Shown piece by piece: positions 27,050 to 34,680 of a DNA stretch of 36,489 nucleotides. Where the stretch lies: NCBI GenBank assembly GCA_014360945.1, contig JACIWM010000003.1:1-36489 (forward strand), read 5' to 3'. Position 1 is the stretch's first letter. Each line of letters opens with the position of its first letter. The notes below the pieces were generated by a model that did not search any database, had not been told where the DNA came from, and saw only the letters and a program-made list of their open reading frames with translations. This stretch comes from Candidatus Bipolaricaulota bacterium. GTDB taxonomy: Bacteria > Bipolaricaulota > Bipolaricaulia > Bipolaricaulales > Bipolaricaulaceae. The position numbers and the translations under genes are program-made.

Positions 27050-28047
27050 AGGAGTCGAGGAAACGGCCGACTCAGATGGGCGTAGGCCCGCTCCGTGGCC
27101 ATGCGGCCCTGTGGTGTTTTCCTGATGAACCCCAGAGCGATGAGGTAGGGCTCGTAGAGCTCAGCGATGGTGTTCGGATCCTCACCCAACGCCGCGCTCA
27201 ACGTCTCCAGTCCCACCGGTCCGCCATCGAACCGATCAATCACCACCTCTAAAATCCGCCGATCCAGTTCGTCCAGACCCTCTTCATCGATCCCCAGCAT
27301 CCGCAGGGTTTCCTGGGCTACAGCCAAAGTGATGGTGTTCAGTCCCTGGACCTGGGCCACGTCTCGAGCGCGGCGCAGAAGTCGCAGGGCGATGCGTGGC
27401 GTTCCCCGAGCCCTAGTCCCCAGCTCCCGGGCCGCCTCCGGTTCGATCTCCACTCCGAGTCTTGGGGCGGCGCGGCGCACGATCTCCGCCAACTCTTCCG
27501 GCCGGTAAAACTCCAGCCGGAACACGACCTCGAATCGGTCCCGTAGAGGGGTGGTGAGAAGGCCCTCCCGGGTGGTGGCGCCAATGAGAGTGAACGGCGC
27601 CAAGGAAAGCTCGATGCATCGGGCATGTGGCCCCTCACCGAGGACAATGGGGAGCTTCCAGTCCTCCATGGCCGGATACAGGATCTCCTCCACCTGGGGC
27701 CGCAGGCGATGGATCTCATCCACAAAAAGGATGTCGCCCGGGGAAAGATGGGTGAGGATAGCCGCCAGGTCCCCCGGCCGTTCCAAAGCTGGCCCGGAGG
27801 ATACCTTTATTTGCACGCCCATTTCATTGGCGATGATGTGGGCCAACGTGGTTTTCCCTAACCCCGGAGGGGAAAGAAGAAGAACGTGATCCAGCGGCTC
27901 TCCCCGGGCCTTGGCCGCTTGAATGTATACCCTGAGCCGCTCCTTCACCTTCTCCTGGCCCACAAACTCATCGAGGGTGCGGGGGCGGAGGGTGCGCAAC
28001 TGCGGCTCCACCACATCCGGCCGGAGATTCCGCCAATGAGAAGCCAT
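27046..28047 (-). CDS. ruvB: Holliday junction branch migration DNA helicase RuvB
   Basis: Start revised to [82 protein letters not shown]. Confidence 0.97.
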   Translation of the reverse strand: MASHWRNLRPDVVEPQLRTLRPRTLDEFVGQEKVKERLRVYIQAAKARGEPLDHVLLLSPPGLGKTTLAHIIANEMGVQIKVSSGPALERPGDLAAILTHLSPGDILFVDEIHRLRPQVEEILYPAMEDWKLPIVLGEGPHARCIELSLAPFTLIGATTREGLLTTPLRDRFEVVFRLEFYRPEELAEIVRRAAPRLGVEIEPEAARELGTRARGTPRIALRLLRRARDVAQVQGLNTITLAVAQETLRMLGIDEEGLDELDRRILEVVIDRFDGGPVGLETLSAALGEDPNTIAELYEPYLIALGFIRKTPQGRMATERAYAHLSRPFPRLL

Positions 28048-28090
28048 GTTCGTTCGCCATTGTACCGAAAAAGCGCGGGTGCGATCCAGT

Positions 28091-28119
28091 TTGTCTTGGC
28101 CTTTCCTTTCCCCTAAAAT
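28091..28119 (+). promoter_or_regulatory. Putative promoter TTGTCT-N17-TAAAAT, -10 ending 8 nt upstream of ATG 28128
   Basis: -35 at 28091-28096, -10 at 28114-28119. Confidence 0.5.
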
Positions 28120-28127
28120 GGCTAACG

Positions 28128-28934
28128 ATGCGTGCTTTCTGTTGTGCCATTTTGATCTTTGGCCTTGCCGCTTCCGCTCAAGTATTCCATCTTTCCGCCC
28201 TCGACTGGTCCCCGGATGGCACACGCCTTCTTCTCGTCACAAACTTTCAGCTTTTTTTGGCCGAGGACGAGAGCTTGCGAAAATTGACACCTATTTACGC
28301 AGAGACGTGGACGGATTGGGCCCGCTTCGGATCCGACGAGTGGTTCGTCTTCCCCTCCCCGCTCGCCGATGGTTTTGGTCTTTGGCGGGGATTTCTCGAC
28401 GGCCGAGAACCGGAGCTTCTCCACCGGAGCGAAAAACCGATCCTCTGGCCCACGGTGTCGGCTGATGGCACGAAGATCGCGTTTGTTGAGGACTGGAACG
28501 ACTTAGTGATCCTGGATCTTTCTCGGGGGGAGGCACGGACGGTACTGGGCGGGGATTGGCCCAAGGCCACCCCGGAGTTCCTCCCGACTGGCCAAGCCCT
28601 GCTCTTTGCGGGCTTTTGGGCCCGTGACCATGAACCAAACTGGGAGATCTTTTACCTGGACCTCGCCACCCTCAACCTGATCCAGCTCACGGCCGACCTC
28701 TTCTTCGACTGGTGCCCCCGCATCTCTCCCGATGGCCTTTGGATCGCGTTTGTCTCCAACCGCGGTGGGACCGGAGATATCTGGATTATGCCCCTTTTCG
28801 GAGATACCCCGTTCCCGGTCACGGAGGACCCCTGGGACGACGCGTTTCCCGCGTGGTCCCCGGACGGGAGCACATTGGGCTACGCCTCTTTCCGCCTGGA
28901 GGGCTGGGAATTTCGGCGGACTGGAACCCATTGA
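28128..28934 (+). CDS. Secreted TolB-like/PD40 beta-propeller protein
   Basis: Signal peptide; repeats [63 protein letters not shown]. Confidence 0.85.
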   Translation: MRAFCCAILIFGLAASAQVFHLSALDWSPDGTRLLLVTNFQLFLAEDESLRKLTPIYAETWTDWARFGSDEWFVFPSPLADGFGLWRGFLDGREPELLHRSEKPILWPTVSADGTKIAFVEDWNDLVILDLSRGEARTVLGGDWPKATPEFLPTGQALLFAGFWARDHEPNWEIFYLDLATLNLIQLTADLFFDWCPRISPDGLWIAFVSNRGGTGDIWIMPLFGDTPFPVTEDPWDDAFPAWSPDGSTLGYASFRLEGWEFRRTGTH

Positions 28935-29821
28935 CGGCCGTGCCCCGGGTCGTTGCCGTCGGCCGCTTTGACGGAGTGCATCTCGGCCACCGCCACCTTC
29001 TTTCCCACGGGAGAGATTTGGCCCGCGCGCGCGGCTGGTCCCTTTTGGCCTACACCTTCCCCCCGGAGTTCCCCGCCCTTCTTCCCCTTCCCGCAAAGAT
29101 TCGGATCCTTCAAGAGCTCGCCGACGAGGTGGAAGTGGTTGACTGGAAAAGGGTGCGAGAACTTTCTCCCGAGGATTTTTTGCGTGAGGAGATTGTGGGG
29201 CGGCTTGGGGGCCGGGCCTTGGTGATGGGGAGGAACCACCGCTTCGGCCGGGACGCGGCCGGAACCCCGGAGCTTGCCAGAAAGCTCGGGGAAAGTCTGG
29301 GACTGGAAGTCCACGTTGTCCCGCCCTTCCTTTTAGGCGGGGAGATGGTGAGCTCTCAGCGTATCCGGGAGCTGGTGCAATCCGGCGAGGTGGAGCGGGC
29401 CGCGGAACTTTTGGGCCGTCCTCCGATCCTCGTGGGCAATGTGGTACGGGGTGCGGGCCTGGCCCGAAAACTCGGATTTCCCACACTGAATTTGGAGATC
29501 GACCCGGTCCTGATCCGGCCGCGGGACGGGGTATATGTGGCCTGGGCCTTCTGGCCCAAGGGAGGCGGACCCGCCCTCTTTTACCACGGAAAACGCCCGT
29601 CTTTTCCGAACTTGCCCCCATCAGCGGAACTACATCTTCTTTCGGCTCCTCTAAAATCCCCGCCCACCCATGTGGAAGTTCATCTTTTGCGATTCCTCCG
29701 TGCGGACACTTCCTTTCCCTCCCCGGCAGCACTGGCGAAGCAGATAGAAAAAGATTTGGAACAAGCACAAGGGATTCTGCTTTCCCTTTCCCCACCCAAG
29801 CCCATCTTGACCGGGCTATAA
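28931..29821 (+). CDS. ribF: Bifunctional riboflavin kinase/FAD synthetase
   Basis: VVAVGRFDGVHLGHRHLL, MGRNHRFGRDAAGT, SSQRIRELVQSGEV, GAGLARKLGFPTLNLE. TTG start overlaps the upstream TGA (TTGA); GTG at 28940 is an alternative. Confidence 0.9.
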   Translation: MTAVPRVVAVGRFDGVHLGHRHLLSHGRDLARARGWSLLAYTFPPEFPALLPLPAKIRILQELADEVEVVDWKRVRELSPEDFLREEIVGRLGGRALVMGRNHRFGRDAAGTPELARKLGESLGLEVHVVPPFLLGGEMVSSQRIRELVQSGEVERAAELLGRPPILVGNVVRGAGLARKLGFPTLNLEIDPVLIRPRDGVYVAWAFWPKGGGPALFYHGKRPSFPNLPPSAELHLLSAPLKSPPTHVEVHLLRFLRADTSFPSPAALAKQIEKDLEQAQGILLSLSPPKPILTGL

Positions 29822-29822
29822 T
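29817..29822 (+). promoter_or_regulatory. Putative -10 TATAAT overlapping the ribF stop codon, 6 nt upstream of GTG 29829
   Basis: CGGGC(TATAAT)cgcgccGTG; 11-nt identity CGGGCTATAAT with 26491-26501. Confidence 0.55.
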
Positions 29823-29828
29823 CGCGCC

Positions 29829-30470
29829 GTGTACACGCTTGCCATCGAAAGTGCCGGCCCTTTAGGTGGAGTGGCCCTTTGGAACGAGACGGAGGCCCAC
29901 GAGATCATCGTCCCCCTGGGCCCCGGACGCGGAGAAGTTCTTCCGGAGTTGATCAAAGAGCTCATGCGGCAGGCCAAAGTTAGCTGGGAAAAGATTTCCC
30001 TCATCGCGGTGGACGTCGGACCGGGCTCATTTACCGGCCTTCGGGTTGGGCTGAGCCTGGCCAAGGCCTTGGCCCAGGTGCGCGGCCTTCCCGTGGTTCC
30101 CGTGCGGCAAACGGAGGCTGTGGGCTTTCCTCTCGCCCGGTTTTGGCCCGGCCGCGTGTGCGTGTGGATCCACGATCGCCGGGATTACGTGTACATGGGG
30201 TGGGTGGAGGAGGAGCGGGCCGGGACCGAACTCGTCCTCACGTTTTCCGAGGCGCTCGGCCGGGTGCGGGAACACACGGGAGTGCTTCTTGCGGGAACCG
30301 GAGCGGTGCGCTTCGCCCAGGAAATCAAAGCCCAAGCAGAACAAATTGTCCTGGCACCAGAGACTTTTTCCCATCCCCGGCCGCTGGTGGTGGCGCAGAT
30401 CGGATACGCTCGTTATACTCGTGAAGGCCCTGTGGATTTGCTGAAACTAGAGCCGCACTACGTGCAATAA
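29829..30470 (+). CDS. tsaB: tRNA threonylcarbamoyladenosine biosynthesis protein TsaB
   Basis: MYTLAIESAG, VDVGPGSFTGLRVGLSLAKALA. Confidence 0.93.
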   Translation: MYTLAIESAGPLGGVALWNETEAHEIIVPLGPGRGEVLPELIKELMRQAKVSWEKISLIAVDVGPGSFTGLRVGLSLAKALAQVRGLPVVPVRQTEAVGFPLARFWPGRVCVWIHDRRDYVYMGWVEEERAGTELVLTFSEALGRVREHTGVLLAGTGAVRFAQEIKAQAEQIVLAPETFSHPRPLVVAQIGYARYTREGPVDLLKLEPHYVQ

Positions 30471-30480
30471 GGAGGCAAAA

Positions 30481-30669
30481 ATGGCGAGGGTTTGCGAGAT
30501 CTGCGGTCGCGGTCCTGATTATGGGCATAGCGTCTCCCACTCCGGCAAGCGCACACGGAAGGTACGGGCACCGAACCTCCAGCGGGTGCGGGCGGTGATA
30601 AACGGGGTGCACCGGCGGATCCGCGTCTGCACGCGATGCCTTAAGGCAGGAAAGGTCCAAAAGGCTTAG
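30481..30669 (+). CDS. rpmB: 50S ribosomal protein L28 (Cys-containing form)
   Basis: MARVCEICGRGPDYGHSVSHSGKRTRKVRAPNLQRVRA...RVCTRCLKAGKVQKA; strong SD AAGGAGG. Confidence 0.96.
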   Translation: MARVCEICGRGPDYGHSVSHSGKRTRKVRAPNLQRVRAVINGVHRRIRVCTRCLKAGKVQKA

Positions 30670-30698
30670 AAATGCCTGAAAATCTAGCCCGTTTTTCG

Positions 30699-30732
30699 GC
30701 TGGCACCATGGACGCGCGGTGCCAGCTTTTTT
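30699..30732 (+). terminator. Intrinsic terminator downstream of rpmB
   Basis: Perfect 9-bp stem GCTGGCACC (30699-30707)/GGTGCCAGC (30718-30726) followed by TTTTTT. Confidence 0.9.
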
Positions 30733-30744
30733 GTGCCTGATAGC

Positions 30745-31170
30745 ATGATTGAGAAATTTCCCGTGGGCGAGGTGGTTCGGGCCAAGGTAACGGAAATTTT
30801 GCCCAACGGGGCGGTGGTGGAGCTCGAGGAAGGGAGCGAGGGTTTCCTGCCCGCCGCGGAAAGAGATGGAGAGCTTGAGGTGGGAGCGGAGGTGGTGGCC
30901 AAAGTTATCGCCTACGACCGCTCCGGCCGGCCGGTCCTTTCCCAACGCCGTGTCTCCCCTGCTGACCTGGAGGAGGCCGAGTTTCACCGCGAGGTTTTAG
31001 AGTTCCGTTCTGTTCTTTCCAACCGGTCCATTTCTGTCAATATTCCAGAGGCGCAGCTCCAAAAGGAGCGGGTCGAATGGCGCCTGGCCCGGTGGCTTTC
31101 CCAAGCGGAAACCCTGCTTCGGCGCCGCCAGGGAAGGCCCTCCCTTCTTGAGAGGCTGGAAAAGGAGTGA
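30745..31170 (+). CDS. S1 RNA-binding domain protein
   Basis: MIEKFPVGEVVRAKVTEILPNGAVVELEEGSEGFLPAAE...GRPVLSQRR; alternative GTG at 30733 immediately abuts the terminator T-tract. Confidence 0.8.
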   Translation: MIEKFPVGEVVRAKVTEILPNGAVVELEEGSEGFLPAAERDGELEVGAEVVAKVIAYDRSGRPVLSQRRVSPADLEEAEFHREVLEFRSVLSNRSISVNIPEAQLQKERVEWRLARWLSQAETLLRRRQGRPSLLERLEKE

Positions 31171-31172
31171 GG

Positions 31173-31400
31173 ATGCCAAAAGGGTTTGTGGTCATCGACA
31201 AGGAACGTTGTAAAGGGTGCGGGCTATGCGTGGCCGCTTGTCCCTTTGGGGTTTTGGCCATCACATCGGAATTGAACCCTTACGGATATGCCGTGGCCGG
31301 CGTCATCGCTCCCGAGAAGTGCACCGGGTGCGCGATGTGCGCCCAGATGTGCCCGGATGTGGCCATTGAGGTGTATCGGGCGGTGAAGGAGGGCGTATGA
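31173..31400 (+). CDS. 2x[4Fe-4S] ferredoxin-type delta subunit of 2-oxoacid:ferredoxin oxidoreductase
   Basis: CKGCGLCVAACP and CTGCAMCAQMCP; directly precedes the alpha subunit. Confidence 0.92.
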   Translation: MPKGFVVIDKERCKGCGLCVAACPFGVLAITSELNPYGYAVAGVIAPEKCTGCAMCAQMCPDVAIEVYRAVKEGV

Positions 31401-32449
31401 AAATTCTCATGCGCGGGAACGAGGCCATGGCCGAGGCGGCCATTCGCGCCGGTTGCCGTTGCTATTTCTGCTATCCCATCACTCCCCAAGGGGAGCTTGT
31501 GGAGTACATGGCCCGCCATCTTCCCCGCCACGGCGGCGTTTTTCTTCAGGCGGAAAGCGAGGTGGCTGCCATCAACATGGTCTATGGTGCCGCCGCAGCC
31601 GGTGTGCGCACCATGACCTCCTCCTCTTCCCCAGGCATCTCCCTCAAAATGGAAGGCATCTCTTACCTTGCCGGAGCTCGGCTTCCCGCGGTGATCGTGA
31701 ACGTGATGCGCGCCGGACCGGGCCTGGGAAATATCGCTCCCGCCCAGGGCGATTATTTCCAGGCCACGAAGGGCGGGGGGCACGGCGACTACCGCCTCAT
31801 CGTCCTTGCTCCCTCCACGGCCCAGGAGGCCGCGGAGCTCGTGATGCTCGCCTTCGATCTTTCCGACCGCTATCGTGTTCCAGCCATGGTCCTCGCCGAT
31901 GGGATGCTCGGGCAGATGATGGAACCGGTGGAGCTTCCTGAGCCCATCCCGCCCGAGAAGATCCCGGAAAAGCCCTGGGCTCTTACCGGCGCGAAAGGCC
32001 GGTCTCCAAACGTCGTCTCCAGCTTCGACCTCGACCCTTACCGGTTTCGGGAGGTTCTGCGGGCCCTCTGGCAAACCTATCGCGAAATAGAAAGGAACGA
32101 GGTGCGGTGGGAGGAGTACCAGGTGGAGGACGCGGAGCTTCTTCTTGTGGCCTACGGGACCATGGGCCGGATCTGCCGGACCGTGGTGCGTAAGGCCCGG
32201 AAGGAGGGACTCAGAGTGGGCCTTTTCCGCCCCATCACCCTCTGGCCCTTCCCTTACGAACCCCTACGAAAACTCGCGGAGAAAATCCCGGTGCTCCTCA
32301 CCGTGGAACTTTCCGCAGGTCAGATGTGGGAAGACGTGCGGCTGGCCGTGGAGGGCCGGGCGAAAACCCCGTTCTACGGGGAGCTTGGGGGCGTGGTCCC
32401 CACTCCTGATGAGATTTTAAGCGAGGTGAAAAAGCATGTCCGTGACTGA
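31397..32449 (+). CDS. 2-oxoacid:ferredoxin oxidoreductase alpha subunit (VorB/KorA-like)
   Basis: GNEAMAEAAIRAGCRCYFCYPITPQGELVEYMA, AESEVAAINMVYGAAAAGVRTMTSSSSPGISLK. Confidence 0.93.
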   Translation: MKILMRGNEAMAEAAIRAGCRCYFCYPITPQGELVEYMARHLPRHGGVFLQAESEVAAINMVYGAAAAGVRTMTSSSSPGISLKMEGISYLAGARLPAVIVNVMRAGPGLGNIAPAQGDYFQATKGGGHGDYRLIVLAPSTAQEAAELVMLAFDLSDRYRVPAMVLADGMLGQMMEPVELPEPIPPEKIPEKPWALTGAKGRSPNVVSSFDLDPYRFREVLRALWQTYREIERNEVRWEEYQVEDAELLLVAYGTMGRICRTVVRKARKEGLRVGLFRPITLWPFPYEPLRKLAEKIPVLLTVELSAGQMWEDVRLAVEGRAKTPFYGELGGVVPTPDEILSEVKKHVRD

Positions 32450-33206
32450 GGTGAAGGTTCCGGCGGGATATGTGCCGGTGTACACCAAACCAAAATCCCT
32501 CTCGGAAGCGCGCTTCACTTATTGCCCCGGATGCCATCACGGGATCATCACCCGCCTGGTGGCCGAAGCCATCGATGAGCTGGGTATCCAGGAACGCACG
32601 GTAGGAATCGCTCCCGTGGGCTGCGCCGTTTTCCTCTCCGATTTCTTCCGCTGCGATTTTGTTCAAGCTGCTCATGGCCGGGCCTGCGCCGTGGCCACCG
32701 GAATAAAGCGCGCCAATCCCGACCTCATCGTCTTTTCCTATCAAGGTGATGGGGACCTGGCCGCCATCGGCACCGCGGAAACCGTTCACGCCGCTAATCG
32801 CGGGGAAAACATCACCGTGATCTTTGTGAATAACCAGATCTACGGGATGACCGGCGGGGAAATGGCGCCCACCACCCTTCCCGGGATGCGCACTGTGACC
32901 ACCCCCGAAGGTCGGGACGTGCGCACCACCGGATATCCCTTGCGCATGTCGGAGATGCTCGCCCAGCTTGATGGTCCTTCCTATATCACCCGCCAAGCCG
33001 TGTTCGACGTGCGCCATGTCCAGATGGCCAAAAAAGCCATCATCAAAGCCTTCAAAAACCAGATCGAGGGCAAAGGTTTTTCCCTTGTGGAGATTGTGGC
33101 GGCCTGCCCCACGAACCTTCGGGTGAGCCCTGTGGAGGGAAACAAGTGGGTGGTCGAGCAGGCCCTCAAATATTTCCCGCTTGGGGACCTCAAGGTGCGG
33201 GACTGA
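32436..33206 (+). CDS. 2-oxoacid:ferredoxin oxidoreductase beta subunit (TPP-binding)
   Basis: [55 protein letters not shown]-like motif. Confidence 0.94.
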   Translation: [256 protein letters not shown]

Positions 33207-33216
33207 GGGGGAAGAT

Positions 33217-33753
33217 ATGGAGACGGGCGTGATCTTTGCCGGGTTTGGCGGGCAGGGAATCCTCTTGGCCGGAAAAATTCTGGCCCGAGCCGCGATGGAA
33301 AAAGGGTTTGAGGTCACCTGGCTTCCAAGTTACGGCCCGGAGATGCGCGGCGGGACAGCGAACTGTACGGTGGTTATCGCTGACGAACCCGTGGGCTCGC
33401 CCATTGTGGATTCTCCCTACGTCCTTGTGGCCATGAACGGGCCGTCCTTCGCGCGGTTCCTGCCCCGCGTGGCTCGCGGAGGGACGGTGATCGCTAATTC
33501 TTCCCTTATCTCCGAAAGGAAAGAGCGCCCGGATGTGCGAGTGGTATGGGCTCCAATGAATGAAATCGCCCAGGAACTTGGGGAGCCGCGGTGTGCGAAC
33601 ATGGTGGGATTGGGCGCGGCGGTCAAGGCCCTCGGGATTTTGCCGTTGGAGGCGGTTATTTCCGCCATGGAGGAGGAGCTTGGCGCTCGCGGCCGGGAAA
33701 AGCTTGTGGAAGTCAATCGCCAAGCTCTCCTGCGTGGCTACGCTCTTGCTTAG
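33217..33753 (+). CDS. 2-oxoacid:ferredoxin oxidoreductase gamma subunit
   Basis: METGVIFAGFGGQGILLAGKILARAAMEKGFEVTWLPSYGPEMRGGTANCTVVI. Confidence 0.94.
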   Translation: METGVIFAGFGGQGILLAGKILARAAMEKGFEVTWLPSYGPEMRGGTANCTVVIADEPVGSPIVDSPYVLVAMNGPSFARFLPRVARGGTVIANSSLISERKERPDVRVVWAPMNEIAQELGEPRCANMVGLGAAVKALGILPLEAVISAMEEELGARGREKLVEVNRQALLRGYALA

Positions 33754-33775
33754 GCCCGCCCTGCCCGGATAAAAT
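33746..33775 (+). promoter_or_regulatory. Putative promoter TTGCTT-N18-TAAAAT for the HEAT-like/SBP genes
   Basis: -35 at 33746-33751, -10 at 33770-33775. Confidence 0.45.
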
Positions 33776-33878
33776 CGAGTGAAAACTGAAGAAAGGAGGT
33801 GATGACGGCGAAAAGAAAGTTCTGGTCAGCGTAAATCGTTTTTGTGGTTGTTTTTGCTGGTCCACGAAGGAGGGGTGA

Positions 33879-34664
33879 ATGAAGAAAGCTGGTTTGTTAG
33901 CAGCTGTGGTTCTATTGGCGGTTCCGGTGTGGGCTGGGCTCACGGTGGCCGATCTTGAGCGCATGGCCACAAAGGACATTGTTCCCGAGATCCGCTTGGC
34001 CGCCGGCTATGCCCTGGTGACTCATTACGCGGCCACAAAGGACGAAAGCGAACTCCGCACTCTGGCGGAGACGGGAGCCACGGAGGCTGTGCGCCTGGCC
34101 GCCTCGTTGGCCCTGAGCCAGAAGCTCCTGGCTGCTAAAAAGACCCGGGAGGAGCTCATGGCCCTCATCACGGAGGGCGCTACCCCCGAGGTGCGAGCCG
34201 CGGCGGTGCCGGCCTTGATGGAGGTGCTCATCGGGGATGAAGCCGATGCGCTTCTCAACCTCGCCACCACTGCGGCCACCGAGGAGCTCCAGTATGCCGC
34301 AGGGAAGGCTTATCTCCAGAAGATCCGGGCCAAACTCGATCGGGCTCAGTTGGAGTCCATCTGCGCCGACGAGTCCCTGCCCGCAGGCTATCGCAAGGCC
34401 GCCGCGGAGGTTTTGGCCGGGTACTATCTCTTTCCTGCCCAGACTGCCCTCTCTCGCCAACAGCTCGAGGAGCAGGCCCTGACCAACTCCAACCAGTATT
34501 TGCGCTATGCCGCAGCTTTCGCCTTGGTGAACTTCCTTGTGGAGGATTCCACGGATGTCCTGTATAAGAAAGTCGTGGCCCTCTTCCTCGCTCCGGGCGT
34601 GAGCGCGGAGTATCGCTGGGCCTACGCGCGGGCCTTGGGGATCAAGTGGGCCAGCAGCCTTTAA
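33879..34664 (+). CDS. Secreted HEAT-repeat-like protein
   Basis: Signal peptide MKKAGLLAAVVLLAVPVWA; repeated helical units (PEIRLAAGYALV, EAVRLAASLALSQKLL, PEVRAAAVPALMEVL, EELQYAAGKAYL, QYLRYAAAFALVNFL); SD AAGGAGGGG. Confidence 0.8.
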   Translation: MKKAGLLAAVVLLAVPVWAGLTVADLERMATKDIVPEIRLAAGYALVTHYAATKDESELRTLAETGATEAVRLAASLALSQKLLAAKKTREELMALITEGATPEVRAAAVPALMEVLIGDEADALLNLATTAATEELQYAAGKAYLQKIRAKLDRAQLESICADESLPAGYRKAAAEVLAGYYLFPAQTALSRQQLEEQALTNSNQYLRYAAAFALVNFLVEDSTDVLYKKVVALFLAPGVSAEYRWAYARALGIKWASSL

Positions 34665-34680
34665 ACAAGGAGGTGTGGGA

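Noticed and set aside
30481-30669. Four-Cys L28 as unusual
   Set aside because: Zinc-ribbon-like (C+) ribosomal protein paralogues including L28 are well known.
31280-32074. 264-aa minus-strand ORF
   Set aside because: Antisense to oxidoreductase subunit genes; no motif support.
31173-33753. 2-oxoacid:ferredoxin oxidoreductase operon as a novel system
   Set aside because: Delta-alpha-beta-gamma order is standard for Vor/Kor-type enzymes in anaerobes; substrate (2-oxoisovalerate vs 2-oxoglutarate) cannot be decided from sequence by eye.
33829-33864. Imperfect T/G-rich direct repeat (gtttttgtg / gtttttgct)
   Set aside because: Too short and imperfect to call a repeat element; likely low-complexity leader sequence.
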